This document shows positions 42,626 to 54,500 of a stretch of DNA of 64,000 nucleotides, in pieces (the first letter of the stretch is position 1; each line of letters opens with the position of its first letter). Where the stretch lies: positions 9,238,001 to 9,302,000 of the forward strand of contig JAWQUS010000023.1 in assembly GCA_036365455.1 (NCBI GenBank), in the 5' to 3' direction. A program made the position numbers and the translations under genes. The notes under the pieces were generated by a model, which saw only the letters and a program-made list of their open reading frames with translations, ran no database searches and was not told where the DNA came from. Origin of the DNA: Macrosoma leucophasiata (taxonomy: Eukaryota > Arthropoda > Insecta > Lepidoptera > Hedylidae).

Positions 42626-43280
42626 GATTCGTTTGCTACCGCCATTGTTCCGTTGACTGGCAGCACTAGCGTAAGAATTCTCCTCTCCTAGTGATAGGGT
42701 CATCACGACCTACTCTACATACTTACGTCCAGTTAAAAATAAAACTACTCTATCATTGTCATGTAGCGTTTTCATTGATAGTTATTATGTGATTAACCAT
42801 AACAAGGTGTCCTTCCGAACACAATGCCTCTCGTGGACGGAAATTAATATCACGTAAAACGCAGTATCATAATACCTAATGATAATAGGTATATCATGCT
42901 CGTAATGACTGTTGTTATATTTTGATTCGTAAATAGGTCTAGATCGCATCCACTCTTGTCAAGGTTGAATCAGTTTGGTAGTTTGTTTCAATAATGTGAC
43001 TTAGTAGTCATATTGTGTCTTATAAAATGTCAATTTATACCATGTAGCATACATGGTATAAATTGCAAATGGTATAAATTGCAGCCACCGCAGCGCCTTG
43101 ATGGTGAATAAAAACCGACCCAATGCGTGTCGGGCCACGCGCAATGTAGGATTTCGATGTATATAAATGTATCTAATACGAGTATACACATAACATTTAT
43201 ACATTTTCACGGAATACCTCAAACCTACAAAATACTTGGACCTTTTCCCATAAAGGGGAAAAGATAATAAATCTCTCCAG

Positions 43281-43719
43281 AAGCGCGCATGAACCCGCGG
43301 TTGATGTAAATCGCAAGCGATCTACCTAGTTAAGCAATACGGGCGCGGTCGGGTGTGTGATGGGTGACCGCTAGTGGCAAATTAAAATGCGCGTTTCCGT
43401 GATTCAGAGGGCACGTTAAGCCGTCGGTCCCGGTTTCTATCGACAGATAGCGGTCGTTAAAGCTTATCGAAGGCCTTATGGACGGTTTGAAAACTTCCGA
43501 CAGCGGGTTAACCACTAACCCTTATCTCCACCAACCCGCATTGGCGCAGCGTGGTGGAGTAAGCTCCAGACTAATTTTAGGCTTAACGTGCCTTCCGAAG
43601 CACGGAAACGCCCATTTTAATTTGCCATTAGCCGTCATCCATCAAACACCCGACCGCGCCCGTATCGCTTAACCGAGTAGATCTCTTACGATCTACACCA
43701 GCCGCTGCGCGCTTCGCAT
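43281..43719. mobile_element. Two 5S-like SINEs, tail to tail
   Basis: A plus-strand copy (43281-43570) faces a shorter minus-strand copy (about 43581-43719). Both heads keep the 5S-like GATGGGTGACCGC block; the right one in diverged form. Confidence 0.7.
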
Positions 43720-44264
43720 TGTATTTACGCATTTACTGATTACCTACCTACTATTGCAAACGTAATGTTATCTTAAGTGACAACGGAAGTTATATAGCCA
43801 AATAGGTACTTATTGCCGTTTTTCCCGTTGAGTATGTACCTACTCTAAAAATCACCATCAAACAAATATAATGATACGGTTCATTACCTATTTGACGGGC
43901 GCGGGTGATACATGATGTTCTGAATGACCCGGTCTTCCGGGGCATTGGACGCCAATCAATCTCTGATACAAATGAACTGGCCTTCAGTCACGATCAACTG
44001 AATTTTCGTCCTTTTTTATGTCAATGAATAAGCGAACATTACTACTGTTTTACGTATCATAAATGATATGTAGGTAGGTAGCCAATCTAGCTATTTTAAT
44101 TAGCGAATATAAGTATAATTCAAATATTAATCTTCAAGTTTCTATTAGCCTGAAGAGAGCGAGATCTAAAAACCTTAATTAAACTAACTAACTACTTAGC
44201 ATTGTTGGCAATAAACGTCGTCACTGCAACTCCAAGACAATAAGATGTGGAAGAGAAATTCGGC

Positions 44265-44530
44265 GGTCGGCTGTGGTACTTCGGCAGCTTAGTAGGTAGA
44301 GCGACTGGGCCAGTGATCCAATGATCGCGGGTTCAAGTCCCGCCCGAAGTCTTTGAGAATTTTGCGTTACACGTCCATGTTTGGGTTTCTGATTTACATA
44401 ATAATACTTATGTGTGCCAAATTTCAACTAGGTCTGCGCAGTACTTTCAGAGAAAATCAGCTACGACAGATGGACATACAGAGAAATACACAGACGCACC
44501 AGTGATCATACAAGGATTCCTTTCTCTTTT
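44265..44530 (+). mobile_element. SINE S3 with tRNA-like head
   Basis: ACTTCGG...CCGAAGT forms a 7-bp acceptor-like stem at 44279-44351, with GTAGGTAGAGCG and B box GGGTTCAAGTCCCGCC. The anticodon stem does not fold and a GACA-type tail follows, so it is a SINE. Confidence 0.65.
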
Positions 44531-44894
44531 ATTTTTGAGCTATAGCAGGGGTGGTGGCCATCAATTTCAAAGTAACTACACAGTACATAGCTCGTTTCCT
44601 AAAATGATCTTAATCATCACGTTACATTATATCATCAATGTACTGCAAAGTAGCTTTCAAATCGATGACCATCTAAATACAGAATACGCCTCCAGAACCC
44701 TAAAAATACCAAAAACATCGTTGCGTGTGTATTGTGTTATCTGTCGACCCGCACTAAGCTGGCAGGTGAAAAATTGGAAATAATTGACAGTTCGATGAAA
44801 CGAGCCACGCAAATGTAAATACAGCACATTCATCGATAAATATTTCGGCAGCCTAGGGTTGGTAACCTTACAATCCTAATAATACTTATTATGT

Positions 44895-45385
44895 AACGCT
44901 CCAACGCTTTTATACGGAAGCGAGAGCTGGGTATGCAGGAAAGAGCATGAAAGTAAGTTGAACGTGGTCGAGATGAGATCTTTGCGCAAGATCTGCGGTG
45001 TATCACTCACCGATCGCGTTCGTAATGAAGATGTAAGAAAGAGACTGTATGTGAATGATAGTATCGGTGTAAAAATGAAAAAAGGCATGCTCCGATGGTT
45101 CGGGCATAGAGAAAGAATGTCGAATGAGCCAATGACTAAACAGATATACAATGCGAATATGGATAGTTGTAGAGGCCCAGGAAGACAAAGACTGACCTAC
45201 CATGACCAAATAGGTCGAGTTCTGTCTGATGGTGGGGTCAAAAGTCTTAGGAATCGGCGTGCATGTATGAAGAGAATGATGAAGGTAGACGAGGCACGAG
45301 AGGTTTGTCAGAACCGGGATATCTGGCGCTCTACACTCTCTGCCTACCCCGTTAGAGACCTGGCGTGAAGATACATACATACATA
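44895..45385 (+). pseudogene. Non-LTR reverse transcriptase, C-terminal fragment
   Basis: The frame reads LLYGSESWVCRKEHESKLN, then MRSLRKICGVSLTDRVRNED and MLRWFGHRERM, the C-terminal part of an insect LINE polyprotein. It has no stop over about 150 codons, ends at TGA and is followed by (ATAC)n. The start of the element is missing. Confidence 0.75.
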
Positions 45386-45489
45386 CTTTATGTAGAATTT
45401 ATTCATCATCCACCGCTGGACATAAGCCTTCATTAAAAATAAGAGGTAGGCACCCATATATAGTGTTGTGCGACGTTTTAGAAGAATAG

Positions 45490-45718
45490 GTACCTACTCC
45501 ACGCTTGGTATCTATGCGAATTGGCGATCGTAGTGGCAGTGGCAGCAGTTTTATCACGGGACTGCCTGGAGATGTCAATAGTCTCGCCATCTTTTACAAA
45601 CTGGCGAATCGTGGGGGTTTACATGTGCATATACCCACGATGGCTGCTTTGCTTGGATGTATGCATTTAGCTCCGCCTATCTCTTCGGGAAATACAGGCG
45701 TATAATTACGTTTTATAT
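45490..45718 (+). mobile_element. SINE S2, tail part
   Basis: Keeps GGAGATGTCAATAGTCTCGCC and ATCTCTTCGGGAAATACAGG; the tRNA-like head is missing. The open frame on it is not a gene. Confidence 0.6.
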
Positions 45719-46170
45719 ACAATAATTTGCCCAAGAAATATTGAATATTGGCAACCCTGGTGGTACCCGTATTTCCCAATACTCAAACATACCTCACCTT
45801 GAACTATTTTTGACGAAACAAATACCAAAAGGTATTCCAGTTTCCTTTGAATTCTATACCTATTAGTTAAACCCGGCTAAAACTATTAGAAAAGCTTCCA
45901 TTGCAATCAGAACTTCCAGTAAAAACCGGTCAAATGCATGTCGGGCCACGCACAGTGTAGGGTTCCGTAGTCTTTAGGTTTGATTAATGTAAAAATTAAT
46001 ACTACTAGTACCTAAATATTTCCTATGCAGTTGTTCAAAAATTTCGACTATTACATTTGGTCGACTACTATTTGCAAACTTGTAAACCCAACATAGGTGT
46101 GATAGGTTTCCTTTTAATTTCGATATATGTAGCTACTATTGCCGTAACGTTTGAATTTCTAACAACAACC

Positions 46171-46401
46171 CAGTGCCGGATTAGCCATATAGCAGGAGGC
46201 AGCAAATGCTACGGGCCTCGCGCATTGGGGGGCCCCGCGACTGTGCCCATAAAAAAATGTAATTATAATCTGTAATTATATATCGATTCCTTTTCGTAAA
46301 TGTTCTGTTTTATTTACATCCTAAATTTCAGTAGGCAATGTAACTCTAGGGCCCTATGGTCACATTTACTACGGGCCCCGCACCGGCTGTATCCGGCACT
46401 G
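46171..46401. mobile_element. hAT-type MITE with 8-bp target duplication
   Basis: The ends are CAGTGCCGGAT and its complement. CAACAACC stands on both sides (46163-46170 and 46402-46409). 231 bp, no coding frame. The 8-bp duplication and CAGTG ends are the hAT signature. Confidence 0.85.
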
Positions 46402-48225
46402 CAACAACCGTTTAGTTCGTAGAAGGGGGGACACTTGACTCTAACGAAAATTGGCACTTTAAAGCTTAATAAGTCACGAACAGTTAACTAAATAAATATA
46501 TAAAATATAATAAATTATTTTAGCACATCTCCAACATTTTTGAAAGATCTATCCAACGATATCCCACACTATAAAGAAAATGAAAAATAAAAAAAATATC
46601 CGCGCGTGTAGGGAGGTAGGTACAGTAGGTGTAAGGGAGGTAGGTACAGTAAATAATTTTATGTTTCATGTTTTTATTCTACCACTTTGTCGGCGTGATA
46701 AAGCTACACTTGTGCCAAATTTCAAGTCTAGTACCAATAGTTTTTGCGCTAAACAGCGGATGGACAGACAGACATACAGACAGACGGACATGGCGAAACT
46801 ATAAGGGTTACTACGGAACCCTAAAAACGGGAATGCATCTTCGTAAGTGATTTTGAGTATTGATCAATGAGTAACCTCCTTCATTGCTCTTTGAGTCTAA
46901 TTCTGTTTTCTGTTACTTTCACTTTTAAGTGGAAAGTGTTTTTAAAGATTTTTACATTCTAATTTTTATGTACCTACCTCAATGTCGATAAGTAACGTCA
47001 CGTACGTACTATATAAGTTACTTACCGACATGAAATCAGATGAAAGAACAACAAACAAAATAGGTAAATTAATGAATATGTATCAGATGTTGTTCAATAG
47101 AATCAAAATAAAATAAATCATTTGGAGTGACATTCCCCTCTTATTACGTTTAAAACAAGAAAAGTAAATTTTAATCAATAACAACATATACGTGTACAAA
47201 TGTTAATCAACAAATTTAAAAAAGATAATCAAGAATGTAGGTAACTAGAGATAAAACTAAACAATATACCTATATTAGTACCTATCAGTAAGAATGTCTC
47301 ATATTCCTTTTAAAAAACTGATAAACAAAGAGCCAAAGAAAGTAAAAAGACACATTCATACAAGTTTAACACGAAAAACGTTGTTTTACAAAAAGTTACA
47401 TCGCGTTGGTGTGATTTATGATTTCAGAATTATCTAAGTGGACCTTCACAAATCGTATACGATGTCTATGTGGGTGTGGGTGAGCTTAAAATAGTCTTTA
47501 AATGGTATACTTCCTCTGAGCTGGACGGTGACGATGCGGACACCGGACACCAATGACAACGTGTTTGCTTGTACCTATAGTTAAATGGAATGATTTATCT
47601 AGTTGTTCTATTGTAGTTGAAAAACCTAAATGTGAAGCGGGAACACACCGAGAGTTCTTTACAATATGGAAGGGCAGAACATCATTACGGTGGAAAGTGG
47701 AAAGATTCGATGAATTGGGAAACAATCTGATTTTTTAATCCTTATTTATGTATTCTGTGGTCTCCTTTATAAACCTGCAAATAAAAATTGTATTTTTATG
47801 GAGGTGCAGCTACAAATACCAGGCTTTCAGCTTTTTCTATAATAACTAGTAGACTTTTTTTTGTTAGGTAGCTAACTAACAAAAAAAAGTCTTTGCTGGA
47901 ATTAGACGAAATGCCGGATTTTTTATTTATTTTTGGTAATAGGTATAACATTTTTCCTAGTAACTTCACCACTATTTGACGTCAACACACAAAGTAGGTA
48001 CTCGAGGTGCCAGTGAAAAGGCGTGAAGACGTCACGATGAAACAAAACGATATTTCTAGTTTTCCATGCGGTTAACGAGTTTTACGAGCTTGCGTAAAGA
48101 GTAAAGTTAACGATGCATCTCGTATTGTAAAGCGTGCTGCAGACGGCACGATTTAAGTTGTCTTTTTCGTATATTTTTTTAACTGTAAGTAAACAATAGT
48201 AAACATCTAGATTATTCTAGATACT
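46402..48225. other. No gene seen; GACA-tailed repeat at 46690-46830
   Basis: The stretch 47500-47740 has open frames on both strands, but the composition is not convincing and I do not recognise it. Confidence 0.4.
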
Positions 48226-49235
48226 AGCTGTTGCCCGCGGCTCCGCCCGCGTGGATGTCGTTTTATAAAAAAAAATAATTTAACGATCCCGTGGAAATGT
48301 CCTTATCAAGTTTCTCGTCGCGTATCTCATTATAATATGTGTGGAGTACTAAATAACGGTTACAACTTTAAAAATCTCTATTTAATTTCAAAATTTTAGG
48401 GGTGATTTTGACAAAATACTAAAGCACGTATTTTTAACCGACTTCGAAAAATGGAGGAGGTTATCAATTCGTCGAAAGTCGGTGCCAATTGCCAAGCCAA
48501 TAGTGCTTCCTGCGCTTTAGGACTAATGTTGTGTTGTTATAGTACCTGCAATGTTAAGCTACCAAATGCGGCTATTTGAAACGCAGTGAAATAGGCTCTA
48601 ATTTTTTTTATTTGGCTTGACACGGACTTCAAACCTATGAGTAGGTAGGTACGTAGCCCATATTAAAGTAATTTTCTTATAATAATTAATAGGTTACGTG
48701 TTTTTTCCCGTTAAAATGAAATTATCTTAATAATCTTAATTAGGTTTTGCCTTCCTTTTTATCTTAAAAAGGCAGCAAGTATTTTTTAAGATTTCCAAAA
48801 AAAAAATATTCAATATTAAGTAAACATTGTTTTTTTTAGTTACAAAGAGTCCGCATAGTAATTTTTAGCTTTTCAGCTTGAACACAGCAGGCAAGCCCAA
48901 TACCTTCAACTCACGTTTCACCCCCTGTTTTAAGGGAATGGGGGCAGATTTCTAAAAAAAAATATGTACGTATTGTTTGTTAAGCTCAAAGAGTTCGCAT
49001 ACCGAGTTTTAACTTTCTACCTTGAAAATTGTGTAATGCTCCATACAAATTCCCATCCCCTATTTTAGGAGGGTGGGGGAATATAGGAAGACAAAAAGTA
49101 GCCTAAGTTCTTTCTCAAAGTCAGCTCTATCTCTGTACCAAATTTCATTAAAATCGGTTTAGTCGTTTGGACGTGAAAAGGTAACAGACAGACAGAGTTA
49201 CTTTCGCATTTATAATATTAGTAGGGATTTATTAT
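48226..49235 (+). repeat. Dispersed repeat D5, long copy
   Basis: Head TAGCTGTTGCCCGCGGCTCC, a middle with AACCGACTTCGAAAAATGGA, and tail ATAATATTAGTAGGGATTTA. About 1 kb, no coding frame. Confidence 0.6.
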
Positions 49236-49344
49236 GGAAGGTAATATACAACATAAGACCTAAAAATTCTGTTAAAACTTTAAGCGTCTAGTTGCTACCG
49301 TTATTATTATCAAGCAAAACGTAGTTTTTACCTTTTAGGTACGA

Positions 49345-49805
49345 AACCCCCTAAAAGATAGAACTAAGATACAGAATAGTTTAAAAATATTCGATATGAT
49401 TCGTTAAATTGACAAAACTATTTTATTTCTGAACTGATTTCCATGAAACAAACACTAAATGTTAAGTGAAACTTACCACAATATATTAGTAAAAACTGCA
49501 AATCGAAAAAGCCGTTTCTGAAATTAGCGTGCACAAACACACAGACAAACAGACATTTTGCCGGGATGAAAAGTACCCAGTGTTGTGCGCCAAAGGTTAA
49601 AGTATAATCGTACCAAGTTTCATTGTAATCGGACCATTAGTTTTTCTGTGATGCTTGAACCAACAGACAGACTAAATTTTTTCTAATCACATATTTGGGT
49701 TCGGTATTGATCTAGTAAAATCCCCTGGTATTTATTTTTTCAATATTTTTAATGTACAGAATTTACACTTCTACAGTTTTATTCTAAGTATAGATAAGTT
49801 TAAGT
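49345..49805 (-). repeat. Dispersed repeat D2, inverted copy
   Basis: Reverse complement of the 11860-12340 repeat over most of its length. Confidence 0.6.
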
Positions 49806-49811
49806 CTGTGA

Positions 49812-49925
49812 TAGTTATTACGGGGCCATATAGGTACTACCATAACACGATAGTGCTGAACACTACCATTTGGCGGTGGTGCCTTCGCCCTCGAGCTCCG
49901 TCACTGGAGATCTACCACCAGTAAA
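49812..49925 (-). mobile_element. SINE family A, hairpin end
   Basis: Keeps CGATAGTGCTGAACACTACC and CTCCGTCACTGGAGATCTAC. Confidence 0.65.
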
Positions 49926-50143
49926 AAAAAATTATCGCGGGACGCTGCTACCCATCTCGAGTTATTGCAAATGCAATTAAATATATTATCAAATATAAAA
50001 CTTTTGTGGACTGGTGATCGCAGTGGCGTTAGTTTTATCGCAGGATGCTGCTGCCCATCTTACGTTATTGCACTTACTACCGCCCCATTGGAACGTCAAG
50101 TTCCGACGCCATAAATTCGGAATTTGTTGATACTATTACGAAG

Positions 50144-50507
50144 CGCGCATGGCCCAGCGGCTGGTGTAGATCGTAAGCGATCTGCTCGGTTAAGCACTAC
50201 GGGCGCGGTCGGGTAGTGTGATGGGTGACCGCTAGTGGCAAATTAAATGCGCGTTTCCGTGCTTCGGAGGGCACGGTAAGCCGTCGGTCCCGGTTGCTAT
50301 CGATGGATAGCAGTCGTTAAACCTTGTCGGAGGCCTTATGGGCGGTTTGAAAACATCCGACAGTAGGTTGGCCACTAACCCACCCACCTCCACCAATCCG
50401 CATTGGAGCAGCGTGGTGGAGTAAGCTCCAGGCCTCCCCCCAAAAAGGGGAGAGACTCGTGCCCAGCAGTGGGACATATAATGGGTTGCCATTATTATTA
50501 TTATTAT
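50144..50507 (+). mobile_element. 5S-like SINE, full length
   Basis: 364 bp. TATTACGAAG flanks both ends (50134-50143, 50508-50517). The head GGTTAAGCACTACGGGCGCG, then GATGGGTGACCGC, resembles the internal promoter of 5S rRNA. The tail CCCAGCAGTGGGACATATAA ends in (ATT)n, as in insect LINE 3' ends. Confidence 0.8.
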
Positions 50508-50698
50508 TATTACGAAGTAGTTAATCATATTTAAATACTTTAATTCGATTAGTATTCAGTGTGGAACATGCATAAGTGGAAGTACCTAACCTATGTGTAT
50601 AACCTTGAACACTCCTCGCATCTAGTTGGCAAATGTGAAACGTTGTTTGTTCGCGGAAAATACCGTCCTATCGAATATGTACACAACAATTCAAGAGT

Positions 50699-51076
50699 GA
50701 AGCGCGCATGGCCCCGCGGCTGGTGTAGATCATAATAATATGCGATCTACTCGGTTAAGCATTACGGGCGCGGTCGGGTGTGTGATGGGTGACCGCTAGT
50801 GGCAAATTAAAATGCGCGTTTCCGTGCTGAGAGCACGTTAAGCCGTCGGTCCCGGTTGCTATCGATAGATAGCAGTCGTTAAACCTTGTCGGACGCCTTA
50901 TCCCGCCCGCTGTCGGTTTGAAAACATCCGACAGCGGGTTAACCACTAACCCGTATCTTCACCAATCCGCATTGGAGCAGCGTGGTGGAGTAAGCTCCAG
51001 GCCTCCTCCCAAAAAGGGAGAGATTCGTGACCAGCAGTGGGACGTATAATGGGTTTCCATTATTATTATTATTAAA
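50699..51076 (+). mobile_element. 5S-like SINE, full length, second copy
   Basis: 378 bp. TCAAGAGT flanks both ends (50691-50698, 51077-51084). Same head, body and (ATT)n tail as the previous copy. Confidence 0.8.
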
Positions 51077-51186
51077 TCAAGAGTATTAGTGAAGTTTGAC
51101 GAAGATAAAAGTAAACTTTTGAGCAATGATCGCTGACGTTGGGACGTGACGGCCCTACCGCCCACTAGCTTCAGAATTTTCTTGTA

Positions 51187-51338
51187 CTGTATGACGGAGC
51201 TCGCGGGCGTAGGCACCACCTCATTACCTAATATACATGCCGCTAAATCGTAGTGTTCCGGTTCCGGTCAGGTGGTAATGTACGGCCCTGTAATTTCCGG
51301 CACAGAGGCGTAACACCTTAGGCCTCAGGAGTGGTAAC
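51187..51338 (+). mobile_element. SINE family A, left part (copia host)
   Basis: ATGACGGAGCTCGCGGGCGT to GGCCTCAGGAGTGGTAAC. The rest resumes at 55914 after the copia element, so the copia is the younger insertion. Confidence 0.85.
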
Positions 51339-51435
51339 TGTTGAGGTTCGTGTTTTTAATGAAAAATAATTGTTTATTAATTTTCACAAGATCGATTTTA
51401 TTCGTAACTAAGACGTAAAAATACGAACCTCAACA
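51339..51435 (+). repeat. Aberrant 5' terminal repeat of the copia element
   Basis: 51339-51422 is the reverse complement of 55831-55913 with one extra T. 51423-51435 (ACGAACCTCAACA) repeats the last 13 bp of the 3' LTR directly. The left part of the LTR, where the promoter should lie, is missing. Confidence 0.9.
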
Positions 51436-51448
51436 TGGTAGCAGAGCG
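51436..51448 (+). other. Copia primer-binding site
   Basis: TGGTAGCAGAGCG follows the terminal repeat. AGCAGAG matches the start of initiator tRNA-Met, the usual internal primer of copia elements. Confidence 0.7.
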
Positions 51449-51559
51449 TTCAGAACGATAAGTAAAGTTCGCTATAAAGGCTTACTGCAGCAAAAATTGA
51501 ATGAGTATATTTTGTTTTACGGAAAGTTCACATACGGTTAGACCCTCAAACAAGTCATC

Positions 51560-54500
51560 ATGCAGTCAGGCATGAAGATGGAGATTGGAAACCTAGATGG
51601 GAATAATTACAAGGTATGGAAATATAAAATTCAATTGCTGTTACGTACTGCACCTGGAGCGTTAGAGGCTGTAAATGGGACTCTAACAAAGCCAAACCCT
51701 CCCGACAAAGAATGTTCAGCTAAAGCTCTTGCAGATTACAATGCAGAACTAGAACATTTTAGCAAGGTCGATAGTATTGCATTGCTTATGATAACTACGA
51801 ATATGACTGAGGATACTCTAGAAAAAGTGATGAGGTGCTCAAGTGCAAAGATGATGTGGGATGAACTAGCGAGACTATATGATGGTTGTTCAGATGATCG
51901 TGCCTACGATTTATGTATGCAATTCTTTAAGTACACGAAAGATCCAATTCATGATATGGCGACTCATATGTCATATATGAAAAATCTATGGCATGATTTA
52001 AATAAAGAATTATCTTCTCAAATGACAGAAAATTTACCAGAAATTTTGATAATATGCAAAATTTTTGAAACTTTACCAGAAGATTACTTCACTTTTAAAT
52101 CAAGTTGGTTACTCATGTCGAAGAATGATAGAAACATAGACAGTCTGACAACACAGTTGTGCGCCCATGAACGAGCTTTGACGAATAAAACAGATACTAG
52201 CACAAGTCAAGAGGAAGCCTTATATGTTAAAAAGAATAAGCAAGTACAAAAGAAATTTGAGAATTGTAAGTGCAACTACTGTGGAGAAATTGGGCATAGA
52301 GTACGGAAATGTAAGAAATGGATTTCTGACGGAAAACCACCAAAGATTACTAACAACAGTACCAACTTAAATCTAGTGCTAATGCATATAAACACAGAAC
52401 CAGCTTTAAATACTGCTATTGCTGAAGATTATGACACATGGTATGTGGACAACGGTGCGACAAGCCATGTTACTTTCAGAAATGATATTTTTGTCAATTT
52501 CGAATTCTTCAGAGATAATTTTACAGTAACAATAGCAAACGGTTGTGTAATTAAGGCAATTGGCAAAGGATCAGTTGATATAGAAGCTAAAGTCAATGGT
52601 AAGATATCAAGAATTAGATTGACTGATGTATGGTATGTTCCTGATATAAAGAGAAATCTATTTTCGGTTTTGGCTGCACAAGACGTATTAAACAAAAGCA
52701 TGTTTATGTCAGATAGAGAAACCTGTTCACTCAAAGTTAATGGAAAAGTTATGCTCGTAGGTAAAAGAGTGAAGAATGGAGGTTTATATAAACTACATGT
52801 TCATACACTGAAGAACATAACTCCAAATTTGAACACTATTACATCGACAGATAATAATATCCTGCAACTATACCATGAACGGTTTGCTCATCAGAATAAA
52901 AGACATGTAAAGAAAGTAATAGAAAAGGAATTCGGTATTAAGGTTAATCTAGATTCTGAATTATGTACCGGATGCATATATGGAAAGATGCACAGAAGGA
53001 AGTTCGGAACAAGAGATAGAGCTAATAATCCCGGAGAAAGAATACATACGGATGTTTGTGGTCCTTTTCCTAATTCTTTCAATAAATATAAATATTTTCT
53101 TTTGTTCAAAGATGATTACAGTAAGTACAGACATGTGTACTTCCTAAGACATAAGTCTGAAGTTCATATGAAGCTAGAACAAATGATAAAGGAATGTAAA
53201 ATAAATGGACACACTGTTAAAGAAATTATCAGTGACAATGGAGGTGAATTCGATAATGAAAAAGTAAGACAAATACTACATAGAGAAGGTATAAAACAAA
53301 GGTTGACTATGCCTTACACACCACAACAAAATGGGTGTAGTGAGCGAGAAAATAGAACTTTGGTTGAGGCCGCTCGTAGTATGATGTATGCTCATGAAGA
53401 ATTACCCGTTGCATCTTGGGCAGAACTAATTATGACAGCATCTTATATTTTTAACAGAACTGCTCCAACTTCTGAAGAAGAGAAGTCACCACATGAACTC
53501 TGGTTTAATAAGAAACCATCAATTAAACATTTGAAGATAATTGGCACCGAGTGTTACGCCCATGTACCCAAGCAGAAGCGAACAAAGTTGTCAAGGAAAG
53601 CTCAGAAATGTATATTGATTGGTTATGACGGAGACGATGGGTACAGACTTTTGTCTAATCAAAATGGCAAATATAACCTGATCAGATCTAGAGACGTAAC
53701 ATTTAAAGAAAATGTCATTGAATCAGTAGGTCTAGAAGAAGAAGAACTTGAACATAAGAAAGTGATAGACATTCATGTACCAATTGACACAGAAAATCAT
53801 CCAATGCATGAAGCAAGGGAGGATAATAGTAATCATAGAGAATTTCGTACAAATGATAAACCTAATTCTATTGATGTGCCTCTTGAATCGAATGATTTAT
53901 TTGAAAGAAATGGTGATTCAGATTCAGTTCCAGTTTCTTCTATTATAGAACCTGTTTCAGAGACCTCTAGACATTGCGACCAGAGATCTGAAGATCAATC
54001 AGTTTTACCTACATCCTTGGAGTACGAATGTACTGAAGAAGGAAATGAAGTAGTTGAAATGCCAGAAGATTTAGATCAGATAGGTGGAATATCTTTTAGA
54101 GAAATTGAAGATGAAGGTCAAAGGACTTATCGGTTAAGGGATAGATCCAAGATAAGAACATCGATCAGATATAATGACTATGTAATGATGTCATACGCTG
54201 AAAGTTTGTGTCAAGAAGATCCAACTACGTACAAAGAAGCTGTGACAAGTCCTCAAAGAGAACAATGGCTAAAAGCTATGGATAGTGAGATAAAATCTCT
54301 CAAAGAGATGAAGACGTGGATTTTAGTACCACTACCAAAAGACAGAAAAACCATTTCCTGTAAATGGGTATACAAGACTAAAACCAATGCTGATGGATCT
54401 CTAGACAAATTCAAAGCTCGGCTTGTTGCTCGAGGATACACACAGAAGAAAGGAATAGATTATGAGGAGACATTTAGTCCAGTGGCCAAAATGACTACAA

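Noticed and set aside
43031..43065. 15-bp inverted repeat (CAATTTATACCATGT arms) as a regulatory site
   Set aside because: AT-rich, followed by another copy of one arm, and no gene lies nearby; simple local duplication is enough.
44265..44360. True tRNA gene
   Set aside because: The acceptor-like stem and B box are good, but no anticodon stem folds and a SINE-type tail follows.
45003..45380. Minus-strand 125-aa protein
   Set aside because: It is the shadow of the LINE reverse transcriptase fragment on the plus strand.
47498..47738. Opposed open frames of 75 and 61 codons as a gene
   Set aside because: No splice context, no family resemblance, and both strands are open equally.
51339..51435. 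Ordinary 5' LTR
   Set aside because: It begins TG and ends CA next to a primer-binding site, but it does not align directly with the 3' LTR except for the last 13 bp.
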